In this document: positions 1 to 11,455 of the stretch, piece by piece
Numbering within the stretch: position 1 is the stretch's first letter
Layout of the letters: the number at the start of each line of letters is the position of its first letter
Source of the DNA: Capitulum mitella
Taxonomy: Eukaryota; Arthropoda; Thecostraca; Pollicipedomorpha; Pollicipedidae
DNA length: 64,000 nt
NCBI GenBank assembly: GCA_030062745.1
Contig: CP099840.1
Location: 7,374,138-7,438,137 of the forward strand
Reading direction: 5' to 3'
Made by a program: the position numbers and the translations under genes
Notes under the pieces: model-generated
The model's database searches: none
Seen by the model: only the letters and a program-made list of their open reading frames with translations
Told to the model about the DNA's origin: nothing

Positions 1-3000
1 GAAATGGTGACGTTTGCCCTTGAATCTTCTGAGCAACACATTTTTTCGGCACCGCTGCCAACATTTGTATGAATTCGAAGTTTGCTAGCGCTCACATTAT
101 AATATAATATTAGTTTCGCATTCATTGCCCACCTCACCAAGCGCATGTATGGCATTCAAGATACCCAAAGTGTGCAAAATTTTGAAGAGCAAACAGCAAA
201 ACATGCCAAAAATGTTTGCCTTTCCGCTTCGATTCTCGCAGCAGTTTGACGCTAATTCAGAGGCGTGTCGGCATCCTGAATTTCTGCCGAGAGCGGCCTG
301 TCGGCGGCGGAAGGTCAGCTGCTGGCCGCGCGGCGAGGACGACCGGCCGCCGGGGCCCGGGCGGCCGGCGGATCGTTTCTTTTCATAGCGCGGTAGTGTT
401 TTGCATTTTATCATCACAAGTAATTATCCATAATTTGATCGGCCGGTACCGCTGGCGCCGAATTGGCCCCGCGCACGCATCGTCTGTTTGTGGCTGGGTA
501 ACCGCCGGCCGGGCGCGCGCTCTCACCACAATCAGGGCCCATTACCCGGTGCCGCTTACCGTACGCCCCACTGTCAACCGATCATTAGGCGGCCCGATGA
601 AACGCAAATCGAATACCGACCGTCATGCAATGGCTCTCGAATAGGGCTCGCAGGTAGGAGAAGAGCAGGTGTTGGCTCAGATGACGCCAAAATCTGTAGC
701 TTGAGTGAACAGACGCTCGAAAAATGTCTAAATCCAGATCAGTATGCGGTGTCACTACTTCTATCCTTACCACAGATGTTTGACTAGTACCTTTTCCAAA
801 ACAAATCCGAAGGCAAGGAAGAACTCAACAGCGTGGTTTAAGTCCAACCAGAGACGTGCTCAGGCGAGTGCACAGGACCAGTGAGCTTGCGGAGCGTCGA
901 CATGCTATTTCAGAAATTTGTTCACCTCGCTATTTCCTTGAGCTCTTCTTTAGGTAAAACAAGGTTAGAGGCCCTTAGGAATCATCCCCGAAAATGCGCG
1001 AAAGGTTCCATTGGATGTAGATTCTGAGAGGAATTTGTAACCATGGAGGGACCCAGATCTGCATCGAGAGTGTATATATCCCTGAACTTAGTTCTGGCCT
1101 CTCTTGAAAAGCCACGGATTTTGCGGTAAGGTCGTTTGCATGTAAGATGCATAAGACATGTCACATTAATCCTTGGCTGTGTTACCGGTGGGGAAAAAGT
1201 CCTTACCCTTTAAAACGTGGACGCCTCAGGAATATTTTCCGAAGGACAAGAAAAGAAGAATCTGTAAAATGCTAGGTGTGCCCGATAAGCATTTGTTGTT
1301 GTATAGAACTGGATCTACACACATGGGCAATGCAAAATTGGACGGGGACATTATCGGATTTGCAGGGGAGTATTTTCATGCAACGTCAATCGTTCACTGT
1401 AACGAGGAAGCATAAAAGTAAAGTAGGACACGCAGCTCCCACACCATTTCCCGTGTTCATGTTTTTAAGACTGAGAATCGACTAATAAATAATACGCCAT
1501 ACATGCGTCATAATTCCCATTTTATTCTTAGACCTTGATCCTTTGCAATTCACGACCCGGTAGTTATTAGGTCCTTGCCGCCCCGCTCCTGACTCCTGGG
1601 TAAAAGACATTCAACCTGGTTGTTTTTTGTCCAACTCTCATAAGTGATTGCACCCACCGTGTCCACCGTTGTGACATTTCCAGTTTAAGACGACACAGGC
1701 ACCACAGGTGCAGAACCCCGCAACTCCTGCTATTTGATTTCAGGTCAGTGCAACGACGGAAGGAACAAACATGAGTTGCCACTAACATTGCAATGCTAAA
1801 ATTCATGTGATTGTAAATTTATTATGTGAGTATACTTAAGAAAGCCTAGCTCGTTGGTGACACCACTAATTAACAAACTAACGCTGCTCCCTTGCATATT
1901 TACCGGTATTTGGTGACTGGTATTAAGATGTCTTGTCGATTTCAACAAGTACTGTATCTCCTCCTCCTCTCCCCCCCCCGTCTCTCCCTTCCGTTGACTA
2001 AGTTCGTCTGCGCTGAGCCTGGTTTATGCTAGTATAACCATCCTGCGAGTCATCTGACCCGCCGGCCATTATAACGAGAATCCGCTCTCCCTGTAGTTGC
2101 ACACAGTTTGTTATATAATTGTTACTTCCCGTATAAAGTTTGGCAGTATATGCGAAATCCTCGCCAAAGTTTCTGAAAGTGGTTTGTGCAATCGCTTTGA
2201 AGAACAAGACGTAACACTCCGCATGACAAAGTGGATGTCGTCGATGGTGCTCCAGAGCTTATTACTTCGGCTGACATGTGATTAGATTCATTTCATAACA
2301 AGATAATGGCATATTGGACAACGTGAAAGGTCGCACTTCGTCGCCTCTGGTAAACCTGGAGGCTGATTAACGAGATTGTTGGGATAAAATTGCATAACCG
2401 CAAGGCTGCCAGGCGCTGCTCCAGTTTCTTCGTGGCCGTTTCACCTGCTGGCAGAAATGAGTATTTATGCCCTTCTTACTCGACTGGCTTCCATTGACAA
2501 ACTGTGAGCAGTTTCAAGGACTTTTACTGATGGCACTACAGAAAACATACTTTGTTTTCATTGCTGCCTTTTATGTTACTGCGGGTTTCGATTCCCGTTT
2601 TTTTTTCTGCCATCACTTTCGACTGACAAAAGCCACGAAATGGAATAGATCAACACATATCTGGTCATTACGTCATGAATGGCAGGTGGCCTCAGCCATA
2701 TACCCTATTTCCAAACAATGTTTTTATCCCCGTTTCTCTCATTTCCCTTCGACGTGGCTCAAAGAAGCTTATCACGCATTCCCCAAATGCCAAATACAAG
2801 GTCATGCACCTCGTGTGAGACGCAAAGTATGTTCGAGACGGCGATTTGTTTGCTTCTCGGGGACGGATTCAGCGTCTGGTTTTTTTTTACACAATTGGGA
2901 TTCTAGCAGACTTCTCGCAAACGCAAAGGACTTAACATCGATTTTGAATTTGCAAGGGAATGCAAATACATGTCAGAAACGAGCAAAGCGTCAAGGTCAA

Positions 3001-3800
3001 ATCATTATCTCGTTGGTTCTCGTGGCCTTAGCTGACTTTGGTTCACGTTTCCTGCGAAAACCGTCGACACAAAAAATGAAACGTTTTTCATGTAACTTGT
3101 CGCGGAACAAACGACATGAATGGTGACCTTATGACAGAGCGTGTTTCTACAAGCAGCGTGAATAGCGTATTAAGTTGGATAAAGTTCTGTATAGAAAACC
3201 TCAAGAAGACATCAGGCAAAACCTCAGCAGTCAGCCGGTTTCAGCCCAATTTTTTGTAATTTTTAGTCCGCTTGTTCACATTTACTGCATCGCCTCAGTT
3301 TCCATGAAAACGGAACTGCAGCTGCTCCAAATAAAGGACAAAATTAAATGTTGTAAATATTACAGACTAGGTTTCATGTGTGAAACGCTTTAACCTCCGT
3401 AGGAATTCTGCACACCATATCGATCGATTTCTTTCTCCAGGACTTTAGGATGGCTATGACTTGTTCAAAACATGCGTTGCCAATGTGAAACATTTCCACA
3501 AATAAACACACTTTAGAACGTATTTTTATTATTAAGAAATGACCTACTTTCGCCTTACTTTGGTCTTATCTTAAACGTTTTGGCTGAGCGGACCATTTGA
3601 CCATGGGATTCGGGCGTTCGGGCGTCCAGCTCTGGTTCACTCTGCCAGACGTGACCGTCGAGCAGGAGCGGCGATGCGGTCCGGCGGTGCTGCGGTCCGC
3701 TGCCAGGTGTGGTGCCCGCCCCAGCCCCGGAGGTCCGCCGCCCGCCCACGGAGGAAGTAGTAAATCACCGTCCGCTTCCCGTCCCCGTCTCCCGTGTCAC
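1..3800. other. Intergenic stretch, no recognised gene
   Basis: I see no open frame with recognisable protein similarity on either strand. The sequence is mostly AT-leaning and unique-looking. A GC-rich patch lies at about 286-375, a pyrimidine-rich run with nine C's near 1960-1990, and a second GC-rich patch at about 3600-3800 that leads into the minisatellite that follows. Frames of up to 219 codons here (for example 2467-3126 on +) have no domain signature and are probably chance. Confidence 0.6.
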
Positions 3801-3814
3801 CTGGCCGGCCCGAG

Positions 3815-4355
3815 TGGAGCTGTCTCGTCAGGCAACACCCGGTGAGACTGTCTCGTCAGGGAACACTCTGTGAGGATGTCTCGTCAGCGGACACTCTCTT
3901 TGGGACTGCCTCGTCAGGGAACACTCTGTGGGGCTGCCTCGTCAGGAGACACTTTGCCGTGTCGGCCTGGGTGGAGCTATCTCGTCAGGGGACACTGCCG
4001 TGTCGGCCTGGGTGGAGCTGTCTGGTCAGGGGACACTGCCGTGTCGGCCTGGGTGGAGCTGTCTCGTCAGGGGACACTCTGCCGTGTCGGCCTGGGTGGA
4101 GCTGTCTCGTCAGGGGACACTGCCGTGTCGGCCTGGGTGGAGCTGTCTCGTCAGGACACTCTGCCGTGTCGGCCTGGGTGGAGCTGTCTCGTCAGGAGAC
4201 ACTGCCGTGTCGGCCTGGGTGGAGCTGTCTCGTCAGGGGTCACTCTGCCGTGTCGGCCTGGGTGGAGCTGTCTCGTCAGGAGACACTGCCGTGTCGGCCT
4301 GGGTGGAGCTGTCTCGTCAGGGGACACTCTGCCGTGTCGGCCTGGGTGGAGCGGA
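3815..4355. repeat. Minisatellite, 41/43-bp unit, about 10 copies plus degenerate leader
   Basis: The phrase GTGTCGGCCTGGGTGGAG recurs with starts at 3959, 4000, 4041, 4084, 4125, 4166, 4207, 4250, 4291 and 4334. Spacings are therefore 41 bp, or 43 bp where the unit reads CACTCTGCC instead of CACTGCC. Each unit also contains CTCGTCAGGRGACACT. From 3815 to 3958 there are shorter, diverged units of about 30-35 bp built on the same CTCGTCAG core. Because 41 and 43 are not multiples of three, all three + frames stay open and give repetitive 156-263-codon frames, which I do not regard as genes. Confidence 0.95.
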
Positions 4356-4359
4356 TGCC

Positions 4360-6485
4360 AGTCCGCCCGGCGGCCCGGCCGGCAGGATCATTAATTAATC
4401 GTCAACCTTGGTCATCAATCACCGTTAGCAAGAAGGCCGGAGGCAGCTCAGCGCCAGCGGGCGCCATCAGTTCCAGCACGGCCGGCCGCGCCACCATTAG
4501 TTCTCAGCCGGGCTGCTGCAGCTCCAGCACGGACAGCTGTTTTCGGTTGTCAGAAAACATCTCGGACCAAGGGCACGTTGAATAAGGCTCATCGTTACGA
4601 TGAACGTAAGTCCTATCACAAATGAAACTGTGGTGTGTCGACGACCGAGATGGAGAATAAGCAAAAACAAGACAAGAGGTGCAAAGACCCACAAATTATC
4701 TGCAGCTATCATGCTTCGATCATCACATACCCGCAGTTCACCAGTCATGTTTTACCGAAAATTGGGACATATAAGGAAGGACGACCTCGACGCTCGCCAA
4801 ATGATGAACCAATTGTCGGACATTGCAAATGACGATATGGAAAGGAAAGGAGAAGTGGCCGGCTCAACTGACCCTGAATCATTCGTATTGGGGTATCGTG
4901 AGCTTCGGTTTCTCCGGTGGCCAGGGAGACCCGAACTTTGACGTAAGGAAGGGAAGGGGCTTTGCCCTCCTCGGACAGCGATGTCAGCTGATAACTCACC
5001 CCTAATGCTGGGCCCACCAAGATGAGAGCGAAGAATGTTGTCCGATTACCATGCTGCCCGCTCAATGGAACATTTGACAGCTCGCAGATTATTGCGGTCG
5101 CGTGTAATAAATTGTCCTGTGGTGGGAGCGGCCCGCCATGTTGTTGCACGCCAGCCATAAGCCGGAGTAATCCGATATGCCGTCCTTATGATGCCTCCTC
5201 ACTGTAGGCATGCACCCAAGCTATCGCACCCACTTCCGCGTAAGGATGAACCAGCCAACGTAACCCTGCTTAAGCTCAGGTGCTTCTAAAGCGCCGTCAT
5301 CTGGCTCCGATTCATGCTGGTGCCAATCCTAGATATTTTTGGTAATTTTCACTGTGGACTGAATAACTTCACCAAGCATCATGCAGCGCGCCACTGGTTC
5401 ATCTAATGAGTGTTTGCAACGTGCGATTTTTAGCACCAAAGCCGCAGGTGAACGGCCTAAAATGAGTGGTGACCTGAATTAGTTGCAATTACGTTAGATG
5501 CCATAGGCAGGACATGGGAATTATCTGTATCGTGGGTTCAAACGCATTCTGTCTCAGTGTCAGATAGTCGTAACTGTGCCTTTCGTCAACGTCAGTTCGT
5601 GGATTCCATGAGTATCTTAGAAGATTACATCAGTTAAAGAGTAGCGTCGGCCAAATTAAATATTCATAAAGAATGTTTTGCTAAGATCGGCGCCAAATGT
5701 CAAAATAATTATGCACCGCAATCCTCAACGACACTTGTTATTAAAATTATCCTAACTTCACAATTCGGACAAATCCTCTGGAAGTGTGAAGTCGTCCCTC
5801 CAGCGACAGTCTCAGAAATGGCAGACCGGGCGGACGTGTCAGACAGGTCCTGACCGTTTGTCATCCAAGATAAACGGACAGGACCGATGTCTGCGTTGTC
5901 TGCGGTAAAACAACGTTTAAAATTGACTGTCCACCCTCAGTCCTCGTGAAATGACAATGGCTCTGCTTTTTGTAGCGCATGGGACACGTTAATAGTTTTG
6001 TTTTGACTTTGGGTTGTATGTGGGCTTGCAATGCGATGCTACATTTACTATATTTTTCCTGTTTTTGTTCTTCCTAGGAACAGGGTCGTCGTTTTGTGTA
6101 AATAATTGAGGGAGAGGGCGAGCCAAGGGCCCCACAACCTAACCTCCCTTCGAAATCCGAGTTTCTCAAGGGATTTCGTCCACTTCATTTTGGTCGACGG
6201 AAATTTTTAATTTTTTGTTATCACTTATCAAATAAAAAGCTACTTATGCATGTATATTTATGTTATAAAAAAACAAAGCACCTTTAGAGACCAAGATCCA
6301 TATGCGGTCCATAGCCCTGGCAAAATAATACAAATCAGCACGCTTGCCTTATCATGTATCTGTCGCCATCTGGAAGCTTTATTTACTGCCATGATCGCAT
6401 TTGACGAGAATTGTGGGGACTCCAGTGCTAGTCTTCTTACTTCATTGATGTGTACGAAAATGGGGATGCTGAGATAATGTATTAG
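4360..6485. other. Intergenic stretch, no recognised gene
   Basis: A GC-rich tail of the minisatellite island (about 4350-4500) contains the homeodomain-like string ATTAATTAATC at about 4389-4399. The remainder is unique-looking sequence with no recognisable coding frame, RNA gene or transposon end. Confidence 0.55.
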
Positions 6486-6493
6486 GTGCACAT

Positions 6494-6506
6494 TATAAAT
6501 ATATAA

Positions 6507-6537
<31 letters not shown>

Positions 6538-6621
6538 TACTGCATACTTACATATAATGCATACGTACATGCATATAACATACACATACATATATACATA
6601 CATAAAAATATTTATACATAA

Positions 6622-6664
<43 letters not shown>

Positions 6665-6690
6665 CACATACATATATACATGCATAATAC

Positions 6691-6747
<57 letters not shown>

Positions 6748-6790
6748 GTATATATATATATATATATATAATATACAAACATACATGCAT
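6494..6790. repeat. Compound AT / ATAC microsatellite
   Basis: Long (AT)n runs at about 6520-6539, 6627-6661, 6694-6741 and 6748-6769 are separated by ACATACAT-type spacers. Open frames through it read as Tyr-Ile repeats and are artefacts of the (TA)n composition. Confidence 0.95.
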
Positions 6791-7154
6791 ATAATATACT
6801 GCATACAGCCCCAGTTCGAAGGCTCTTCGTTTGCACTGAAGGGCATATTTATATCACTTTGAAAACAAAACATGGATCCCACACCACATCTGGAGAAATG
6901 TGGCTTAAAAGCTTAAAAATGTCAATGCTAGCTTATGCAATCATTGCTCCTCATACAGACAGAAACGACAAAAATGGAAAGCTACATCCAGCTTAAGTAA
7001 ACGCTGTTCCGAGCAGTTACTGCGGCTATGAGGCTGAATCGATTCAACACCTCTGTGGATATAGTTCGGTCTTCGGAATGAGAGGTGAGCAGTTGAAACA
7101 TCTCGTACGTCCGTTGACCGTGTCCCTCGCGGCCGGCGAGGCGGTACCGCCCGC

Positions 7155-7268
7155 CGCCCGGAGCCTGATTGAAAGATAGACGCCGGCCGCCGCTCCAATG
7201 GTTCACAGAACCGCTAATTAATCAACAGCGGGCCGAAATGGGCCGGCGATGAGTTAACAATACTGCGC

Positions 7269-7302
<34 letters not shown>

Positions 7303-7305
7303 AGC
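7155..7305 (-). repeat. GC-rich dispersed module, copy 1 (inverted relative to 58810-58955), with (GGC)10
   Basis: Read on the minus strand, this block matches 58810-58955 on the plus strand. A GCC-rich run is followed by TTGTTAACTCATCGCCGGCC, GTTGATTAATTAGCGG, TTCTGTGAACCA and GTCTATCTTTCAATCAGG, in the same order and with only a few substitutions. The 58.8-kb copy lacks about 12 bp found here after the GAACCA. A (GGC)10 triplet run occupies 7273-7302 on the + strand. The AATTAATTAG core resembles a homeodomain target, but nothing shows it is used. It is either a short transposon-derived repeat or a conserved noncoding module. Confidence 0.8.
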
Positions 7306-7309
7306 GTTC

Positions 7310-9095
7310 CTACCGATATGCCTCCGAGCCAGAGATGGAGGCGTCAGCTGAAATCGACTGGACAGCGGCGTCAGCTGATCCCGGAGCGGCTGGTCAGTCC
7401 TGAATCCTGACCAGACGTCAGCTGGCCGGACCGCTGAACGATGACGTGGGAATTTGTTGACAGTTAGTCTGTTGTAAGTAGACATTGTTCGGTGTTTAGA
7501 GGCTAATTAAGTCTCAGCAGCAAAATCACTGTAATCGATATGCACCATAATCTGATCGCTTGTAACATTCCGTCGTGATAACACGAAAATGCTCAGATCG
7601 ATTTTATGGCCTTGATGGTCGCATGTAAAACTCCGCCGAGCCTATCCATTCCCTGAGCACAAACACAATGAACCGAGGGCCCATGATTTCGCCCGGTTAC
7701 TGACTGTAAATGAATATAAGCGCTGGAGGCCCGTTTTAATCTCAGACAACTACTGCCGGCAGCATCTGCGAACTGCGCGATTACGATGCTTTAACAGCAA
7801 TGCCGACAAAGCGAGCATCAGCATATCTCAGACTGTAAAGGGGAGCTGGCGAAATCGGGCAATGGTCATCGTCTCTTCTCTGTGCCCGTGGCCTCAGCCC
7901 GAGGGCGATTAACATGAGACCGTGCAAACTGGAGGGCGCAGCCTGCCGCAGCCATCTCCAGACGCCGAGACCCCACTTTGTCGTGCGAGCTGATGGTAAA
8001 CATGCCGCAGCCGCCCCTCAACGTCTTCCAGTGCTGCCAGCGCTGGAAATCGTCAGCGGCGATTCAAAGTCTGACGGCGCCCCCAAGGCAGCAGCAGGCC
8101 ACAACCGTCGTTGCACTGATGGCCACGTGCTGACGGGGCAACGCACTTGTGTTTTAGGCAGCTGCCTCTCTCGTGAGGGACCCTCTAATCCGGTTCCAGG
8201 CGGAGAGATACTCAAACAGGGGAGTGACAGCATGGACGACTGGCAAACGCTTGTTGTCAAAGGTCGCCTTCTTCTCTTACAAGGTTACAAGTGACGATTT
8301 TCGTTTCTAGCAGAGCTCCCAACACAGCTGAACTTTCCACATGTTGGCGCGATGGTCAGACAAATTCCGCGAACAGCGGGGAAACGTATCTTTACTCTTG
8401 AAACATTGGCAGATCTGCTCGTCCCACCAGTATTGTTGAGAGCTAGGAAGTGACTCGCACTCAGCCCTCGTTTCCAAGAGTATTATGAGCTAAACAGCAC
8501 CTTGACCTTGTTACGAAAATAGGGTTTACAGATTTCGCGATTTTTAGCATTCGTATACCGAACCGTATAAAGAAATTCGTATAAAGAACCGATTGCTTGG
8601 TGTTTAGAGTGTATAATTATTGCCAAAACTTTTGGAAAAACTCAGTCATGTATTCTATGTTCGAACCACCAAATGCGTATTTGAAAAGCGACAACAGTTA
8701 AACCTTTTCCGGTTTCAATTATTCGTCGGTAGCCAGGTAATTGTTTTGTTAAGTGTAAGTGCATTGTGGAAGATATTATTTCTATTACGTACCGATCCAG
8801 TCATGTCAGAGAAGCTGATCTAATTCCGGGGTATTGGCTAATGAACTTCGGCCTATTTTTGACATTGCGTAATGGCATCCTTCAAATGCTGGACTCAGAG
8901 CGTCCGGATTGGTAATCGGGTTCAGACCTCCCGAGCACCAGGTCTGACAGGCCGCGTGACGCACCGCCTGGATGGTGCTCGCGCTAAGTGGTCCGAACGG
9001 CTGGGCCTCAGTCGAACCCCTCGAGAGCGGTGACTTTGAGGAGGCCCGTCCGCGGCTCAAGGCCACTCGATCGGTGGCTGCCCTTCAGGCCGGGC
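7310..9095. other. Intergenic stretch, no recognised gene
   Basis: Unique-looking sequence. A 126-codon frame at 7914-8294 on + has no recognisable domain or repeat; I do not call it a gene. No transposon ends, tRNA or other RNA gene were seen. Confidence 0.5.
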
Positions 9096-9099
9096 CAGT

Positions 9100-9235
9100 G
9101 GTCGCACCTGCAGACTGTCTGGCGCCGCAGGCTTATTGACGTTGACGATGCAGCGCCACTTGCAGACTGGCGTTGCAGACCTGTTGACGTAGCGTCCCTG
9201 TAGACTGTTCTGGCGCCGCAGACCTGTTGACGTTC
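9100..9235. repeat. Degenerate tandem repeat, about 89-bp spacing
   Basis: The string TCTGGCGCCGCAG followed by TTGACGTT occurs near 9118-9143 and again near 9207-9233. A partial, diverged unit (GCAGACTGGCGTTGCAGACC then TGTTGACGT) lies between them. This gives two full copies and one partial copy. Confidence 0.7.
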
Positions 9236-9239
9236 TATC

Positions 9240-10170
9240 GTCCTCGATCCTGACAGGATTCGGACACCGTCAACATCACTGAGGAGTTTCTGTCGCGAAC
9301 ACTCTGAACCTTTTTTTCTCGATGCCGCCATTCTCTCCCAAATCTCGATCATGTTTTAAACGTGTCTTCCTTTTCATCGTGTCTGTCAGTTGACGAGGCA
9401 GTTAAAACCCCCTGTGGATGACTTTTAATAAACAAAAGAAATTGAAAAAGAAAAGAAACGTTCCGTACCGGACGAGTGTGGCCAGAATAAACAGTCGGGC
9501 TTTCATTCTCAGGTGACGGAGCTCTCGATCGTGGGGCATTCGATGCAAGGAAGCATTCAGATGGAAAAGTTTTCTAGATAGCAAGCCTCCAGTACAGATA
9601 AGTCATCTTGGCTGGCAGTATTTACGGGAGTAGGAACGGGGAATGGGCGAGGCGGATCGAGGTTTTCCCTTCCATTTTGCTAACGGACCGCAATGATGTT
9701 GCACCAAAAGAAATGGAAGTATTTGGAAAGCGGTTCGCGTCACTCTGCAGCTTTTCAGGAGTCCTTCGTCTGCGTCAGGAACTCAACTTTGTGTGCTTAT
9801 CGCATGTGATTAGTTTCATTCCATTGTGTCAAATTGCGCTGCTAAAGATCATTGAACTCCGCCAGAGGCCAGAGGAACAGTACATGTCCCCAAACGCTGG
9901 GAGAATTTCACAGTACGACAACATGGATGCTCAGAGGAAAACATATAAATAAGCCTAGCTGTTATGCCGGCTTTCGAATCGTGACCAGTCCCCTGAAGCA
10001 TGCTTCCTCAGCAGATCAGTCAACTGTATTAAACACAACCACAATGCACTCACCATTTAAAGTTCTTGTTGTCCCTTTATACGCATTCAAAATATAATTT
10101 TATCTTTACCTGTATGGGGGGGATTCTGGAAAGGTGCAATGTGGGCCACGACCCGTAAATGCGCCCAAAG
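9240..10170. other. Intergenic stretch, no recognised gene
   Basis: I see no coding or RNA-gene signature, only short unrelated frames. Confidence 0.5.
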
Positions 10171-10173
10171 GCT

Positions 10174-10176
<3 letters not shown>

Positions 10177-10224
<48 letters not shown>
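10177..10224. repeat. (AT)24 microsatellite
   Basis: An uninterrupted run of AT dinucleotides 48 bp long. It lies inside otherwise unique sequence and makes spurious Tyr-Ile frames on both strands. Confidence 0.98.
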
Positions 10225-10227
<3 letters not shown>

Positions 10228-10229
10228 TC

Positions 10230-11450
10230 AACAGACGGATATTGCCGCGCTGGAACTGAAAACGGCATGCTGCATCTGTTATCTGTTGTGCGTTATTTGG
10301 ATCGGCCTTATAATCATTCACTTATCTCTCCTGTACTATCCACGGTTCAGTTTTTTAATGATACACATGCTTGTTACCTCAAAAGCAAGCATATATTCAT
10401 GTCGCGGGAAGCCTGTAAATGAACTGGAGGTTATGGAACACCTTAATTAGCCTCAGCGCAGCATCAACCTGCCAGATTTTTTGTAACAAAAAGGTGTCCT
10501 TGCGCTCCAAGCGCGCGGTCAGCAGGTGAATATCCACGCTCACACCAGTCAGACGCAACTCGTAACCAACCGGGCCTGCGCTCACGAAACCTTCACCCGG
10601 CTCCGATTCTGCGCAGATCTCTGTCCCTGTCCCCCGCGTCTCCGGAGCCAGCCGGCCGCCCTGCCCCCGCGGCCGATCGAACGATCACCATCGCCGTAAA
10701 TTGAGAGCGCGCGCTCGCCGTGTGCGGCGGCCGCTTTCTTTTGCAGCGGGCCGGCGGAGCGCCGGGCCGGGGCGGCCGCTGGCCGTCGGCCGGCCGGCGT
10801 CTGACAACCGCCGCAGTCTGTCTGCCGTCCGGCGGGCGCAGTCTGCCGCATCCTGGACCGGCCGGCACGGCCAGGCCTTGGTGGGTACGGTGTCACATTC
10901 TGCGAATTTCTCGCAGCGAAAATCTTGTGTCTGAGACTTCTGAAAATTTGCTGTAGCTAACGGAAATCCCAAGATCTGTTACAAACGCATGCAAGTAAAA
11001 TATTCATGTACTCAGCTGTAATATGTAGCTATAGCTATGGACCTGTATTACACCAGTAATATATATGTGCCTTACATAGATGTACGCAGGCAAAATACTC
11101 CAAAAATCGAGAAAACTGCAATTGTGGAGACGAATGCACTAAGATAATGTTGCGTGACAATTTTTATGCTCAAATTTGTAAAGAAAAAACATTTCGTCAT
11201 TGCTGACTTACTGAGGATATGGCAGTGAGCTGATTTTTGCCAGTGAGTGACTACGTTTCCTGAGAGTGATTTAGGGCGGGGCATTTCCGCAGTTTTCAGC
11301 TATAACTGAAAACTGTGTAAAACAATAGATACAGGAAGCATCAAACGTTATTTTGGTACAAACAAATACTACATAACTGAAACGTACTCTAGATGAAAGG
11401 TGTCAGTTTTTTCTCATTGGCGTACTTCATTGAAACGGTATAAAGTCGTA
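10230..11450. other. Intergenic stretch with GC-rich island
   Basis: A GC-rich, CpG-rich island covers about 10590-10870 with several CGGCCGGC strings. Open frames on both strands across it (up to 104 codons) are low-complexity Arg/Ala/Gly/Pro translations and are not credible genes. The flanks look unique and noncoding. Confidence 0.5.
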
Positions 11451-11455
11451 CCTAC

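Noticed and set aside
2578-2602. T-arm-like GGGTTTCGATTCCC suggesting a tRNA
   Set aside because: No matching A box, anticodon arm or acceptor stem lies at the right distance upstream. No tRNA was found in the window on inspection of either strand.
3794-4585. Repetitive 263-codon frame (and 174- and 156-codon frames in the other two phases)
   Set aside because: All three phases of the 41/43-bp minisatellite stay open; no signal peptide, domain or gene context distinguishes any.
6493-6882. Tyr-Ile-rich minus-strand frames
   Set aside because: Translation of (AT)n and ACAT microsatellite.
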